Assembly (NCBI GenBank): GCA_015064205.1
Contig: SVSR01000005.1
Span: forward strand, 1-64,000
DNA length: 64,000 nt
Reading direction: 5' to 3'
Origin: Oscillospiraceae bacterium
GTDB lineage: Bacteria; Bacillota; Clostridia; Oscillospirales; CAG-272
This document shows positions 1 through 7,642 of the stretch, piece after piece. The position numbers were made by a program, and so were the translations under genes. The notes beneath the pieces were generated by a model. It ran no database searches. It was not told the DNA's origin and saw only the letters and a list, made by a program, of their open reading frames with translations. Numbering within the stretch: the first letter of the stretch is position 1; every line of letters starts with the position of its first letter.

Positions 1-546
1 GGATATACTACCAACCAAGTACAGCTTGCACTTGACGTTGCTTCAAGCGAATGGTACTCTGAAGGCATGTATAAACAACCTAAATCGGGAAAGCAATACA
101 GTGCTGATGAGCTTATTAGCTATTATACGAAGCTGACAGAAGATTATCCCATCGTATCGATTGAAGACCCTCTTGCTGAGGATGATTTCGACTACTGGGT
201 CAGGATAACGAAAAATCTTGGAGATAAGATAACTCTTGTTGGAGATGATCTTTTCGTTACCAACACAAAGAGGCTTTCGCACGGTATAAGTATAGGTGCG
301 GCCAATGCTATACTCATAAAGCCGAATCAGATAGGCACTCTTACAGAAACACTAGATGCAATCAAAACAGCTCAAAAGGCAGGATACAGAGCCATAATCT
401 CTCACCGCTCAGGCGACGTTGACGACACTTTTATTGCCGACCTTTCGGTTGCCACAAGCGCCGGATATATCAAAACGGGAGCGCCCTGCCGCATGGAGAG
501 AGTTTGTAAGTACAACAGGCTTTTACGCATACAATCAGGCATTTAA
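1..546 (+). CDS. eno: Enolase, C-terminal part (5' end outside window)
   Basis: Enolase converts 2-phosphoglycerate to phosphoenolpyruvate in glycolysis, in the cytosol. The reading frame is open from base 1, so the N-terminal domain and the first part of the barrel lie outside the window; about 181 residues are present. Visible family signatures are [14 protein letters not shown] (the metal-binding Asp region), GDDLFVTN, the catalytic-lysine segment [10 protein letters not shown], and the C-terminal [15 protein letters not shown] block followed by IKTGAPCR and KYNRLLRI. All align with the barrel end of bacterial enolases. The gene is followed within a few bases by a strong terminator. Identification is secure; only the start is missing. 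Confidence 0.97.
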   Translation, partial: GYTTNQVQLALDVASSEWYSEGMYKQPKSGKQYSADELISYYTKLTEDYPIVSIEDPLAEDDFDYWVRITKNLGDKITLVGDDLFVTNTKRLSHGISIGAANAILIKPNQIGTLTETLDAIKTAQKAGYRAIISHRSGDVDDTFIADLSVATSAGYIKTGAPCRMERVCKYNRLLRIQSGI

Positions 547-576
547 AAAAAGGGGGAGCAGCTGCTCTCCCTTTTT
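547..576. terminator. Bidirectional intrinsic terminator after eno
   Basis: A GC-rich stem of about 10 bp around the palindrome GAGCAGCTGCTC is flanked by A5 on the left and T5 on the right. It can therefore terminate eno from the left and the DUF1540 gene from the right. Confidence 0.85.
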
Positions 577-581
577 CCGAC

Positions 582-761
582 TTAGCAATTTGCAGGGTTT
601 CTGCATTCAAATGATTCGCAATCGGTACACTTGTTTTCGGTAGGATTTGATTCGTGTGTTCCCACCTTTATTGCATTGAGTGAACAGTAATTTACACTCT
701 CGCAATGGTTTTTGCACTGTGTTACAGTGCATTCAATGCTCTTGTTAGCCTTATCGTTCAT
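582..761 (-). CDS. DUF1540 domain small cysteine-rich protein
   Basis: A 59-residue protein with eight cysteines (positions 11, 16, 20, 26, 45, 48, 53, 59) arranged as in DUF1540, a clostridial family thought to bind metal. The core reads IECTVTQCKNHC, then VNYCSLNAI, then CTDCESFEC. No enzyme activity is known for the family. The start at 761 was chosen because GAAAGGTGAG lies at correct spacing before it; a longer frame from 800 has no ribosome site. It is a single gene, transcribed toward eno and sharing the eno terminator. Function is unknown; the cysteine pattern makes the family call good. Confidence 0.85.
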   Translation of the reverse strand: MNDKANKSIECTVTQCKNHCESVNYCSLNAIKVGTHESNPTENKCTDCESFECRNPANC

Positions 762-831
762 AACAGACTCACCTTTCTCACTATTTTGTGCTTGGCACAA
801 GTCTATTTTGCCCAGATAGCTGTTTATTTAT

Positions 832-1677
832 TCAATTTGATACATACTCTTCTCTTATCATATATGCAATTCCTTTTGATATAAATACTTCAGATGCTTC
901 AAGGTCCACGATATTGCACTCAAAATTATCTGCAAGCTCATGTGTTGACTCTATGTAGGTTTCATCTGCATTAAAAAAATTTGTCAGCGCTACTATATCA
1001 CCTTTTATTTTTTCAGTCTGTGAAAGCTTACCGCAGATAAGCTTTTCTGCGTTTTTTATAAATATGCCTTCAAAGCCTGTGCTATCTTTTGCAAAATAAA
1101 GAATTTTTTCATCGTCAGAACCAATAGATGCACCTATCGCCGCAGCAGTCGTCCTATGTGCAAGCACGCACGTTTTAAGAGATAACTGCTGACTTACACT
1201 AAAAGCAAGCTCATTTGCAAAGCTTTCATCTTTGGCATCACAAGCAGCTCCGAGACCAATACACTGACCGATCATATTATTTTCAAAAAGCCTTGCCATT
1301 ATCTCTCCCATTAAATCAGGAAGAAGTATCTGGACTTGCTTGTTTTCACATGCAATTGTAAACTCATCACACTTATTAAGATGAAAGTCAAATATTGCTA
1401 CCATTATATGTGCGTGGGATATAACAAGAGAGATTTCATAAAGCTTATCAGACAAGGTTATGTATTCAGCTTTTCTTCCAACATTAAGATCCTCCGATTT
1501 TTCATATATTACAGCCCTCTTGTCTAAAAGAAGATCGGTTATTTTCCCTACGGTCATAAGGCTAAGGCCCGTTTTTTCGGCAATTTTGTGTCTTGTTATC
1601 TTCTTAGCTTTTGATATGACGGAGAAAATGCGTTTTATACTGTCACGTCTCATGCCGCTAAGTGTATACTTATCCAC
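832..1677 (-). CDS. ROK-like transcriptional regulator (degenerate sugar-kinase domain)
   Basis: A 281-residue protein with a MarR/ROK-type winged helix at about residues 10-70 (KITRHKIAEKTGLSLMTVG is the helix-turn-helix) and a C-terminal region resembling the ROK sugar-kinase fold. The ATP-binding DxGxT motif and the ROK zinc motif CxCGxxGC are not visible, and the protein is about 100 residues shorter than typical NagC/XylR-type ROK repressors. It is therefore probably a regulator without kinase activity, with an unknown ligand. The GTG start at 1677 follows AAAGGAGAG at good spacing; upstream in-frame codons have no ribosome site. It stands alone with no sugar operon beside it, so its target cannot be named. 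Confidence 0.7.
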   Translation of the reverse strand: MDKYTLSGMRRDSIKRIFSVISKAKKITRHKIAEKTGLSLMTVGKITDLLLDKRAVIYEKSEDLNVGRKAEYITLSDKLYEISLVISHAHIMVAIFDFHLNKCDEFTIACENKQVQILLPDLMGEIMARLFENNMIGQCIGLGAACDAKDESFANELAFSVSQQLSLKTCVLAHRTTAAAIGASIGSDDEKILYFAKDSTGFEGIFIKNAEKLICGKLSQTEKIKGDIVALTNFFNADETYIESTHELADNFECNIVDLEASEVFISKGIAYMIREEYVSN

Positions 1678-1708
1678 AGTCTTCTCTCCTTTATCAAACG
1701 TTACTTTA

Positions 1709-1737
1709 ATTATATATGATATTTTTATTAAATGCAA
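1709..1737 (-). promoter_or_regulatory. Sigma-A promoter of the ROK-like regulator
   Basis: On the minus strand TTGCAT (1732-1737) and TATAAT (1709-1714) are separated by exactly 17 bp. They lie about 30 bp upstream of the GTG start. Confidence 0.6.
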
Positions 1738-1773
1738 GTATTTATGAAATATGCTTATATTGTCCGGTATTAA

Positions 1774-4700
1774 CTATTTTCTGACAGACTGTTTTTTATA
1801 ATAGTCAAGAACTCCGTCAACAATTGCCTGTGCCGTCTTTTCAATTCCCTGCGCCGAGCTTGTTTTTTCATATTCTTCAACGCTCGTCATAAATCCAACC
1901 TCTATCAAAGTTGACGGATAGCGCTCGCATCTTACCATTGCAAGTCTTTGCGTAGATGCTCCTCGGTTTATACGCCCGAGAGCGTGGGATAATGATTCTG
2001 ACATGCTTTCAGACAATGATTTTCCGGCATACTCCCAATACAGCGCCATAACCCCGCGCACGCGCGTTGTGTCTACGTTATATTCCATCGAATTCTGATG
2101 CACGGATATGAGTATATCGGGCGAAATACTTTCTGCATGATTCATTCGATCGGCAAGGGCAACATATGAGTCGTCCTCTCTTGTAAGAATAACCTTGGCC
2201 CCCAGCTTTTCAAGCTTATCACGAAGTAAAAGTATTATATTTAAATTAAGAGACGATTCCGGGTGCTTGGCATTTGCTCCAAGTGCGCCCGCATCGCTGC
2301 CTCCATGCCCTGCATCAAGCACAATAAGACGATCCGACAGGGGCTTATCTCCTGCTTTAAGAGTGACAGGATTTCTAAGGCTCACTATCGTCTTCCCGTC
2401 TGAATAAGAAAATTCAAAACCAAAAAAATTATCCGGGTCTTTGAGCTTAAAATGATATCTGAAGCAATTCTTCTTCGTGCTTAATTGATACTCATCCGAC
2501 TCAAACAGGGGATTTTCAGAAAACATCGGAGCTTTAGCCGTTGTTATATCAACGTTATAAAGGTTAAGAATGAAGTATCCGTCCTCGACTCTGCCGTTCA
2601 TCGGAATATTCTCGTCTGCGCTTATATATATACGCGTATACTCGCCGTCATCTTTTATAGTGGCAGACTCAACAGATGCGATTTTCACCTCACTATCAAG
2701 CTCCGTAACGTCGCTTTCAGCAACGTATCCGCCAACACGCAAACGGTAAAATCCGCCCTCAAGCCGTGTTGCATTGTCGCGCATACCCTTTGCCTGAGAT
2801 GTAAAATCATCATAATAGTAACTGTCGGGCGAGATTTTGAGTCCTGTACGCTCGGCGCTTACCTCAATTGGTATAACGGCGTCTTTTCCTCCGACACGAA
2901 CGTCTGCAAGCTCTGCATAAGCCACACTATCACCCAAAACAGCTTTGACTCTTATATTGCCGAGTTCTTTTATCTCTCCGGATTCACATTCGGGAAGAAC
3001 TAAAGTACCCGAATATGTCATTTCATATAACTTATCCTTGCCGGGCGACTTTTTTTGCGGCATAAGCTTCACGGTGTTATCGCCAAGATAAGCCGTTACT
3101 TCTGAATTTGCCGGCGCCGTTACTGTTACAGTAACCGCCTCTCCTGAAGTAGCAAAAATATCGCTTCTCGGTAAAACTGGTAATACTTCATAGTTATCCA
3201 TAACTTTTACGCTGTTTTGCTGTATTTGTGAGGGAGAAGTATTATTTTGATTTGCCGTGTTATAAACCGTATATATGTAATCCTTCCCATTTTGGGTAAA
3301 TATAAATTCGTTTTTCCCCTTTTTAAGATCAAGCATCAACGAAAAATATCCGCTTTTTGTTCTTGAAATTTTTCTTCCGTTATAATACACAGGGTATGCA
3401 GGATCACTTGACCCAAGTACGTAAGTTTGCTCAAGTCCCGAAAGCGTTGAGCCGTCTTGCGGACTGTTAATACAAATCCCGGCACCTGTGCTGACAGGGT
3501 CTGTATATATATAATCGTCCGAAAATGCCGTAAGCAGTTCGTCTGCTATACCGCTTTTGTTTTTGGCGATCTCTCCGTATCCGTAAAAGATACTTCCCTT
3601 ATAAGATATCTCGCTTCTTGCAAACTCTATCTGATTTAGCATTTCAAAATCAGACTCTGCCCACTCATCGGCATATCTGTATGCCGCATGGCTTATAAGA
3701 AGGTCAACTCCTGTATTATCGCACACAGAGTTCCACCAACGCACAAGTGTATCATAACGTGCGGCATTATTGTTAAAGCTCCAGTATATCTGAGGTGCAA
3801 TATAGTCAACGTATCCTCCCTCGATCCATGAGAGAGCGTCACAGTAGAGCTCATTATATGCTTCAAGTCCACTCGTTTCACTTCCGCCGTTTTCGCCGTT
3901 ATCATTCTGCCATATGCCAAACGGAGATATACCAAACTGCATCTCGGGATCTGCCGCCTTTACCGCTTCATAGCACTCGCGGACAAGCGTATTTATGCTA
4001 CTGCGGCGAAATTCTTCAAGACTTTCTCCTGTTGAATATTTTTCAAAAGCGTCTGAGTCGTCGAAAGCAGCCTTTTTGCCGTTTACGTATACCGTGTACG
4101 GATAAAAATAATCATCAAACACGATAGAATCAACGTCATACTTTTTTGCTATCTCATAAACACCGTCGCGAACAAGTTCTCTCACCTCAGGAATACCCGC
4201 GTTAAAGTAAAGCTTACCGTCAGCGTAGGGTACGGTAAATTCCGAGTTTTCACGTGCAGGATGACCGTCTGCAAGCTTAGTCAGATCATGTGCCGGTGCG
4301 CTTTGCGTTCCATAAGTCACCCTTAAGGGATTGACCCACGCGTGCACTTTTACACCGTTTTTATGACCTTCTCGTACAAGGTAGTCAAGCACGTCAAAGT
4401 TTGAGCCGCTATTCTTCCCCTGCTCTCCGGTCAGATATTTGGAAACGGGAAAGATATCTGATTCATAAAAAGCATCGGCAAGAGGTCTGACCTGAAAATA
4501 TATTGCGTTGAGTCCATATTCCTTACATGTTGAAATAATACCGTCTATCTCAGCTTTAAGCTCATTGGCAGAAAGGCCCGGCTTACTCGGAAAATTTATA
4601 TTATTTACAGTTGCTATCCAAACGCCTCTTGTCTCAGCGCTTGGATCGATTATATGTTCCGTTACATCGGAGAGAGTATTATTAACGGACTCAATTGCAA

Positions 4701-4866
4701 TATATTCCTCACTTCCGCTTTGAGAAATAGTAAGATCCGTATCTTCTTTTATACCAAATAAGCAAAGCGGCAGAAGAACAGAAAAGCAAATTATAGCACA
4801 TAAAGCAAATATAATGCCTGTATGCGGATTATTCATATCAAAAAAACTGTCGGATATGCGTCTCAT
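1774..4866 (-). CDS. GHL10 glycoside-hydrolase-like plus N-acetylmuramoyl-L-alanine amidase fusion
   Basis: A 1030-residue extracytoplasmic protein. After MRRISDSFFD comes a hydrophobic signal anchor (about residues 18-42). Residues about 75-400 form a GHL10/DUF187 TIM-barrel-like domain (ETRGVWIATVNN, then VDSIVFDDYFYPY, FGISPFGIWQ and DYIAPQIYW). A middle region of beta-type sequence follows. The C-terminal 210 residues are a zinc amidase of the Amidase_3 family, with ligand and catalytic motifs LDAGHGGSDAGALG, PESSLNLN, ISVHQNS and TLIEVGFMTS. The protein should bind and cut peptidoglycan outside the membrane. The second of two in-frame ATGs (4866) is preferred because AAAGGCGG lies 7 bases before it. 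Both end domains are clear; the middle is not assigned. Confidence 0.88.
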   Translation of the reverse strand: MRRISDSFFDMNNPHTGIIFALCAIICFSVLLPLCLFGIKEDTDLTISQSGSEEYIAIESVNNTLSDVTEHIIDPSAETRGVWIATVNNINFPSKPGLSANELKAEIDGIISTCKEYGLNAIYFQVRPLADAFYESDIFPVSKYLTGEQGKNSGSNFDVLDYLVREGHKNGVKVHAWVNPLRVTYGTQSAPAHDLTKLADGHPARENSEFTVPYADGKLYFNAGIPEVRELVRDGVYEIAKKYDVDSIVFDDYFYPYTVYVNGKKAAFDDSDAFEKYSTGESLEEFRRSSINTLVRECYEAVKAADPEMQFGISPFGIWQNDNGENGGSETSGLEAYNELYCDALSWIEGGYVDYIAPQIYWSFNNNAARYDTLVRWWNSVCDNTGVDLLISHAAYRYADEWAESDFEMLNQIEFARSEISYKGSIFYGYGEIAKNKSGIADELLTAFSDDYIYTDPVSTGAGICINSPQDGSTLSGLEQTYVLGSSDPAYPVYYNGRKISRTKSGYFSLMLDLKKGKNEFIFTQNGKDYIYTVYNTANQNNTSPSQIQQNSVKVMDNYEVLPVLPRSDIFATSGEAVTVTVTAPANSEVTAYLGDNTVKLMPQKKSPGKDKLYEMTYSGTLVLPECESGEIKELGNIRVKAVLGDSVAYAELADVRVGGKDAVIPIEVSAERTGLKISPDSYYYDDFTSQAKGMRDNATRLEGGFYRLRVGGYVAESDVTELDSEVKIASVESATIKDDGEYTRIYISADENIPMNGRVEDGYFILNLYNVDITTAKAPMFSENPLFESDEYQLSTKKNCFRYHFKLKDPDNFFGFEFSYSDGKTIVSLRNPVTLKAGDKPLSDRLIVLDAGHGGSDAGALGANAKHPESSLNLNIILLLRDKLEKLGAKVILTREDDSYVALADRMNHAESISPDILISVHQNSMEYNVDTTRVRGVMALYWEYAGKSLSESMSESLSHALGRINRGASTQRLAMVRCERYPSTLIEVGFMTSVEEYEKTSSAQGIEKTAQAIVDGVLDYYKKQSVRK

Positions 4867-4902
4867 CCCCATGCCGCCTTTCTTTATTCTTATATTATAT
4901 TT

Positions 4903-4931
4903 AGTATAACAAAACAGCGCAAAGTATGCAA
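4903..4931 (-). promoter_or_regulatory. Promoter of the GHL10-amidase gene
   Basis: Minus-strand TTGCAT (4926-4931) and TATACT (4903-4908) with a 17-bp spacer, about 35 bp upstream of the ATG at 4866. Confidence 0.6.
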
Positions 4932-4967
4932 CAGTCAACTTCTTACTAAACAGTAAATTCTTGAAAT

Positions 4968-5012
4968 GAAAAACAGGCAAAAGTATTTTATCTTTTTGCC
5001 TGTTTTTTTGCA
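4968..5012. terminator. Hairpin terminator downstream of the small peptide gene
   Basis: Complementary arms AACAGGCAAAA and TTTTTGCCTGTT surround an AT-rich loop. The right arm is followed by a long T run and the left arm preceded by an A run, so it can act in either direction. It separates the peptide gene from the GHL10-amidase gene. Confidence 0.65.
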
Positions 5013-5051
5013 CAGATATAACATCAGCAAACTTTATGCAGAAAACGAGAA

Positions 5052-5078
5052 AAGCATATTGCAAAATGCAATATGCCA
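5052..5078 (-). terminator. Terminator of the small peptide gene
   Basis: A perfect 9-bp stem GCATATTGC / GCAATATGC (5054-5062 and 5068-5076) with a 5-base loop. On the minus strand it is followed by TTTTCTC. It lies about 35 bases after the stop codon of the gene at 5114-5245. Confidence 0.7.
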
Positions 5079-5113
5079 AAACTCATATTAAATATACCTT
5101 TCAACTTGAAGAA

Positions 5114-5245
5114 TTAATTCTCCCAGGGATTGAATCCACCGCCAAAATCGTATTCATCATCAGGTAATTCAGGGCTTGCTGTAATTACATCTTCAACATC
5201 AAGAAGCATTACCTCAACCGTGGGATCTTCATAGAACATCTTCAT
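5114..5245 (-). CDS. Small acidic peptide (43 aa), unknown function
   Basis: A 43-residue open frame that is short enough to be missed by usual length cut-offs. It starts MKMFYEDPTVEVM, continues LLDVEDVITASPELPDD and ends FGGGFNPWEN. The start is supported by a near-ideal ribosome site, GAAAGGAGATA, 5-6 bases upstream. It has its own consensus promoter (5308-5336) and its own terminator (5052-5078). The VEVxxLDxEDVITxS block resembles short peptides I recall as common in gut Clostridia, whose role is not established to my knowledge. It has no signal peptide, no membrane segment and no cysteine, so it is probably cytosolic or a substrate for modification or export. The gene is well supported; its function is not known. 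Confidence 0.8.
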   Translation of the reverse strand: MKMFYEDPTVEVMLLDVEDVITASPELPDDEYDFGGGFNPWEN

Positions 5246-5307
5246 TGGGTTATCTCCTTTCAAAATAATAAGAGAAATAGGATTCATGAAATTGCTTTAC
5301 ATGGTAT

Positions 5308-5336
5308 ATGATACCACACTTCAGTTCCCTTGTCAA
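5308..5336 (-). promoter_or_regulatory. Promoter of the small peptide gene
   Basis: Minus-strand TTGACA (5331-5336) and TATCAT (5308-5313) with a 17-bp spacer, about 60 bp upstream of the peptide ATG. Confidence 0.7.
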
Positions 5337-5561
5337 TAGTTTTTATTCATTTTTTTTAATTCGTTTTTCTTTTGTTAAAACGGTACAAAATACTCGCAAA
5401 AAAATGTGTAATATTACTACTGTTACCAGCTTTGCGCTCATTTTCAATTAAACCAATTAGTTTGTTTTATAAAAATACGCAAGATCAAAATTGCGAGATA
5501 TTAAAAGAAAACACGAGTATTTGAAAGAAAAATACACATTCATCTTGTTTATTGAACCAAA
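5337..5561. other. AT-rich intergenic region, no gene seen
   Basis: This AT-rich spacer between the divergent peptide and ctsR transcription units holds no open frame with a ribosome site, no strong hairpin and no repeat that I can support. Confidence 0.5.
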
Positions 5562-5607
5562 TTTGACCTTGTCTGACTTTGACTTTGTTTGACTTTCGTT
5601 TTATAAT
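5562..5607 (+). promoter_or_regulatory. ctsR operon promoter with two tandem CtsR operator boxes
   Basis: Two heptamer direct-repeat boxes abut: TTTGACC-TTG-TCTGACT (5562-5578) and TTTGACT-TTG-TTTGACT (5578-5594). The second matches the CtsR consensus read on the other strand (AGTCAAA, 3-base spacer, AGTCAAA). The promoter is TTGACT (5579-5584), a 17-bp spacer, and TATAAT (5602-5607), so the operator covers the -35 element and bound CtsR would exclude RNA polymerase. Confidence 0.9.
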
Positions 5608-5649
5608 AAAACCGTAAAGGTAATATACGGTCAAAAAGGAGACTTTAAA

Positions 5650-6102
5650 ATGCTTATTTCAGACGTTATTGCTCAAATGATCGAAGACATGTTAAAATCA
5701 AGCGGAGGTTCTCTAGATATTAAAAGAAATGAGCTTGCGCAGAAGGTAGGATGCGCGCCAAGCCAGATAAACTACGTTATCACATCCCGCTTTACTCCCG
5801 AACGCGGATATATTATAGAAAGCAGACGAGGCGGCGGAGGATATGTTCGCATAATAAAAAAGGAAATGGGGCGTGATGCATATCTTATGCACTGCGTCTA
5901 TGCGCTCGGCCAAGAAATTGATGAGCGCAGCGCCGTTGCATTTCTGGTTAATCTTGCAGACCGCGGATTTATTGACGAAAGCGTTTTAAGAAGCGCTTGT
6001 GCAACAGTTTCAAACGCCGCTATCGGCCGTGTTGCCCAGCCATACCGCAACACGGTGAGAGCCGATATTATTCGACAGTTTATATTATCACTTATGAAGT
6101 AA
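5650..6102 (+). CDS. ctsR: CtsR, heat-shock class III repressor
   Basis: CtsR is a dimeric repressor of clp genes whose DNA grip is lost on heating. The 150 residues match the family length. The helix-turn-helix is at about 25-45 (RNELAQKVGCAPSQINYVI), and the glycine-rich beta wing RRGGGGYVRI (59-68) is the diagnostic heat-sensing and DNA-contacting tip. The wing arginine is a phosphorylation target of McsB in Bacillus relatives. The C-terminal part is the dimerisation and McsB-docking domain. It is the first gene of ctsR-mcsA-mcsB-clpC and sits directly behind two CtsR boxes, so it is autoregulated. The ribosome site AAAAGGAGA precedes the ATG. Confidence 0.97.
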   Translation: MLISDVIAQMIEDMLKSSGGSLDIKRNELAQKVGCAPSQINYVITSRFTPERGYIIESRRGGGGYVRIIKKEMGRDAYLMHCVYALGQEIDERSAVAFLVNLADRGFIDESVLRSACATVSNAAIGRVAQPYRNTVRADIIRQFILSLMK

Positions 6103-6137
6103 AATGTTATATGATTTATTGAAAGGAATGATAAACT

Positions 6138-6614
6138 ATGCTATGTACGGATTGCAACAAAAACATGGCTTCTGTATTTTACGAACATACAGTCAACGGT
6201 AAAACGAATTCACTCTCACTTTGCTCCGAATGTGCAAAAAAAAGAGGTATACTTTCAAGCGATATGCTCTTTTCGGAAATTTTAAGTATACCTTTTAAGG
6301 TTAAGAGCACGCCAACATCTCACAAAGTATGCAGTCTTTGCGGATCAGACGAGACAAATTTTATAAGAGACGGAAAAGTCAGCTGCCCCGTTTGCTACGA
6401 AACATTTGAAACAGAGCTTGAGAGTCCTATAAAGCGCATTCACTCCAACGTGAGTCATATTGGGCGCGCACCGGCCAAATATAAAAAACAAAGCGATAAG
6501 AAACGCGTGCTTGAGGGCCTTAAACGTCAATTAGAACAAGCCGTAAAAAATCAGGAATACGAAAATGCGGCGGTCCTTCGTGACAAAATACGTGAAATAG
6601 AAGCATGCGAATAG
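6138..6614 (+). CDS. mcsA: McsA, activator of the McsB arginine kinase
   Basis: McsA binds McsB, activates its arginine-kinase activity and can adapt ClpC. The 158-residue protein has two zinc-finger-like modules (CxxC pairs at Cys 3/6 with 29/32, and Cys 65/68 with 83/86) and a C-terminal UVR motif at about 124-156 (LKRQLEQAVKNQEYENAAVL), the expected order for the family. It lies 35 bases after ctsR and 13 before mcsB, within the same heat-shock transcript. GAAAGGAATGAT precedes the start. Metal binding is inferred from the cysteines. Confidence 0.95.
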   Translation: MLCTDCNKNMASVFYEHTVNGKTNSLSLCSECAKKRGILSSDMLFSEILSIPFKVKSTPTSHKVCSLCGSDETNFIRDGKVSCPVCYETFETELESPIKRIHSNVSHIGRAPAKYKKQSDKKRVLEGLKRQLEQAVKNQEYENAAVLRDKIREIEACE

Positions 6615-6627
6615 GGAGGATAGCAGA

Positions 6628-7626
6628 ATGGCATGGTATAATACTAAAGCAAATGACAGCGACGTTGTTCTCAGCACACGTATCAGACTTGCGAGAAACG
6701 TTAAGGATTACCCATTCTCTCCTCTTCTTGACGAGACGGGTGCCGGAGAGATAATTGAAAAGGTCAAATCCTCTCTTTCCGGCTTTGAGCTTATTGATAT
6801 AAATGCAAAATCATACATTGAGCGCCGCTCGCTTGTTGAAAAGCACATTATCAGTCCTCTTTTTGAAAAGACGAAAACGCCCGGAGCTCTTTTTGTAGAT
6901 AAAGACGAAAAAAATGCCGTCATGGTTTGTGAAGAGGATCATTTGAGGATACAGTCGATATATCCGGGGCACTCTCTTAATGAGGCTTTTAAATCGGCTT
7001 GCGCTATTGATGACACTTTAGATTCAGGCTTATGCTATGCTTACAGCGAAAAACTCGGCTATCTTACGCACTGCCCCACCAATCTCGGAACAGGTATGCG
7101 CGCCTCAGTGATGATGTTTCTCCCTGCTCTAACAGGCACGAAAATGCTTGCAGGATACGCGTCTCAGCTTGAAAAGATAGGCCTTACCATGCGGGGAACA
7201 TATGGAGAAGGTTCAGGTTCTAAAGCATACATTTATCAGATTTCAAACAGTGTTACCATGGGTATTACAGAGGAAGAAACGATCTTAAAGCTTGAGGGAG
7301 TTGTTAAACAGCTTATTGAAAGCGAAAGAAAAACACGTGAAAGAATATTCACATCCGACCCGGATTCTATGTGCGATAAGGTTTTTCGCTCATACGGAAC
7401 ACTCAAATGGGCCTATATGATATCAAGCGACGAGTTTTTAAAGCTCTGGGCTGATATAAAACTTGGTGCTGATCTCGGAATAATAAAAGACATTGATGAT
7501 AAAAAACTTAATCAGGTTTTTGTTGGAGCAATGCCGGCAACTCTCATGCTTGATTCCGGTGAAGGAGACTCGAGTGATACACAAAGAGATAAACTAAGAG
7601 CTGATTATTTGAAGAGGCAATTATAA
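6628..7626 (+). CDS. mcsB: McsB, protein-arginine kinase
   Basis: McsB phosphorylates arginine residues on CtsR and on misfolded proteins, marking them for ClpC-ClpP. It has the phosphagen-kinase fold. Visible are the ATP-binding STRIRLARN (16-24), the catalytic segment CPTNLGTGMRASV (149-161, with the essential Cys) and RGTYGEGSGSKAY (189-201). At 332 residues it is somewhat shorter than the Bacillus protein (about 363); the shortfall is in the C-terminal region that carries the phospho-arginine-sensing part there. The ribosome site GGGAGGATAGCAG lies before the ATG, 13 bases after mcsA. Confidence 0.96.
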   Translation: MAWYNTKANDSDVVLSTRIRLARNVKDYPFSPLLDETGAGEIIEKVKSSLSGFELIDINAKSYIERRSLVEKHIISPLFEKTKTPGALFVDKDEKNAVMVCEEDHLRIQSIYPGHSLNEAFKSACAIDDTLDSGLCYAYSEKLGYLTHCPTNLGTGMRASVMMFLPALTGTKMLAGYASQLEKIGLTMRGTYGEGSGSKAYIYQISNSVTMGITEEETILKLEGVVKQLIESERKTRERIFTSDPDSMCDKVFRSYGTLKWAYMISSDEFLKLWADIKLGADLGIIKDIDDKKLNQVFVGAMPATLMLDSGEGDSSDTQRDKLRADYLKRQL

Positions 7627-7642
7627 TAAAGGAGATTAAAAT

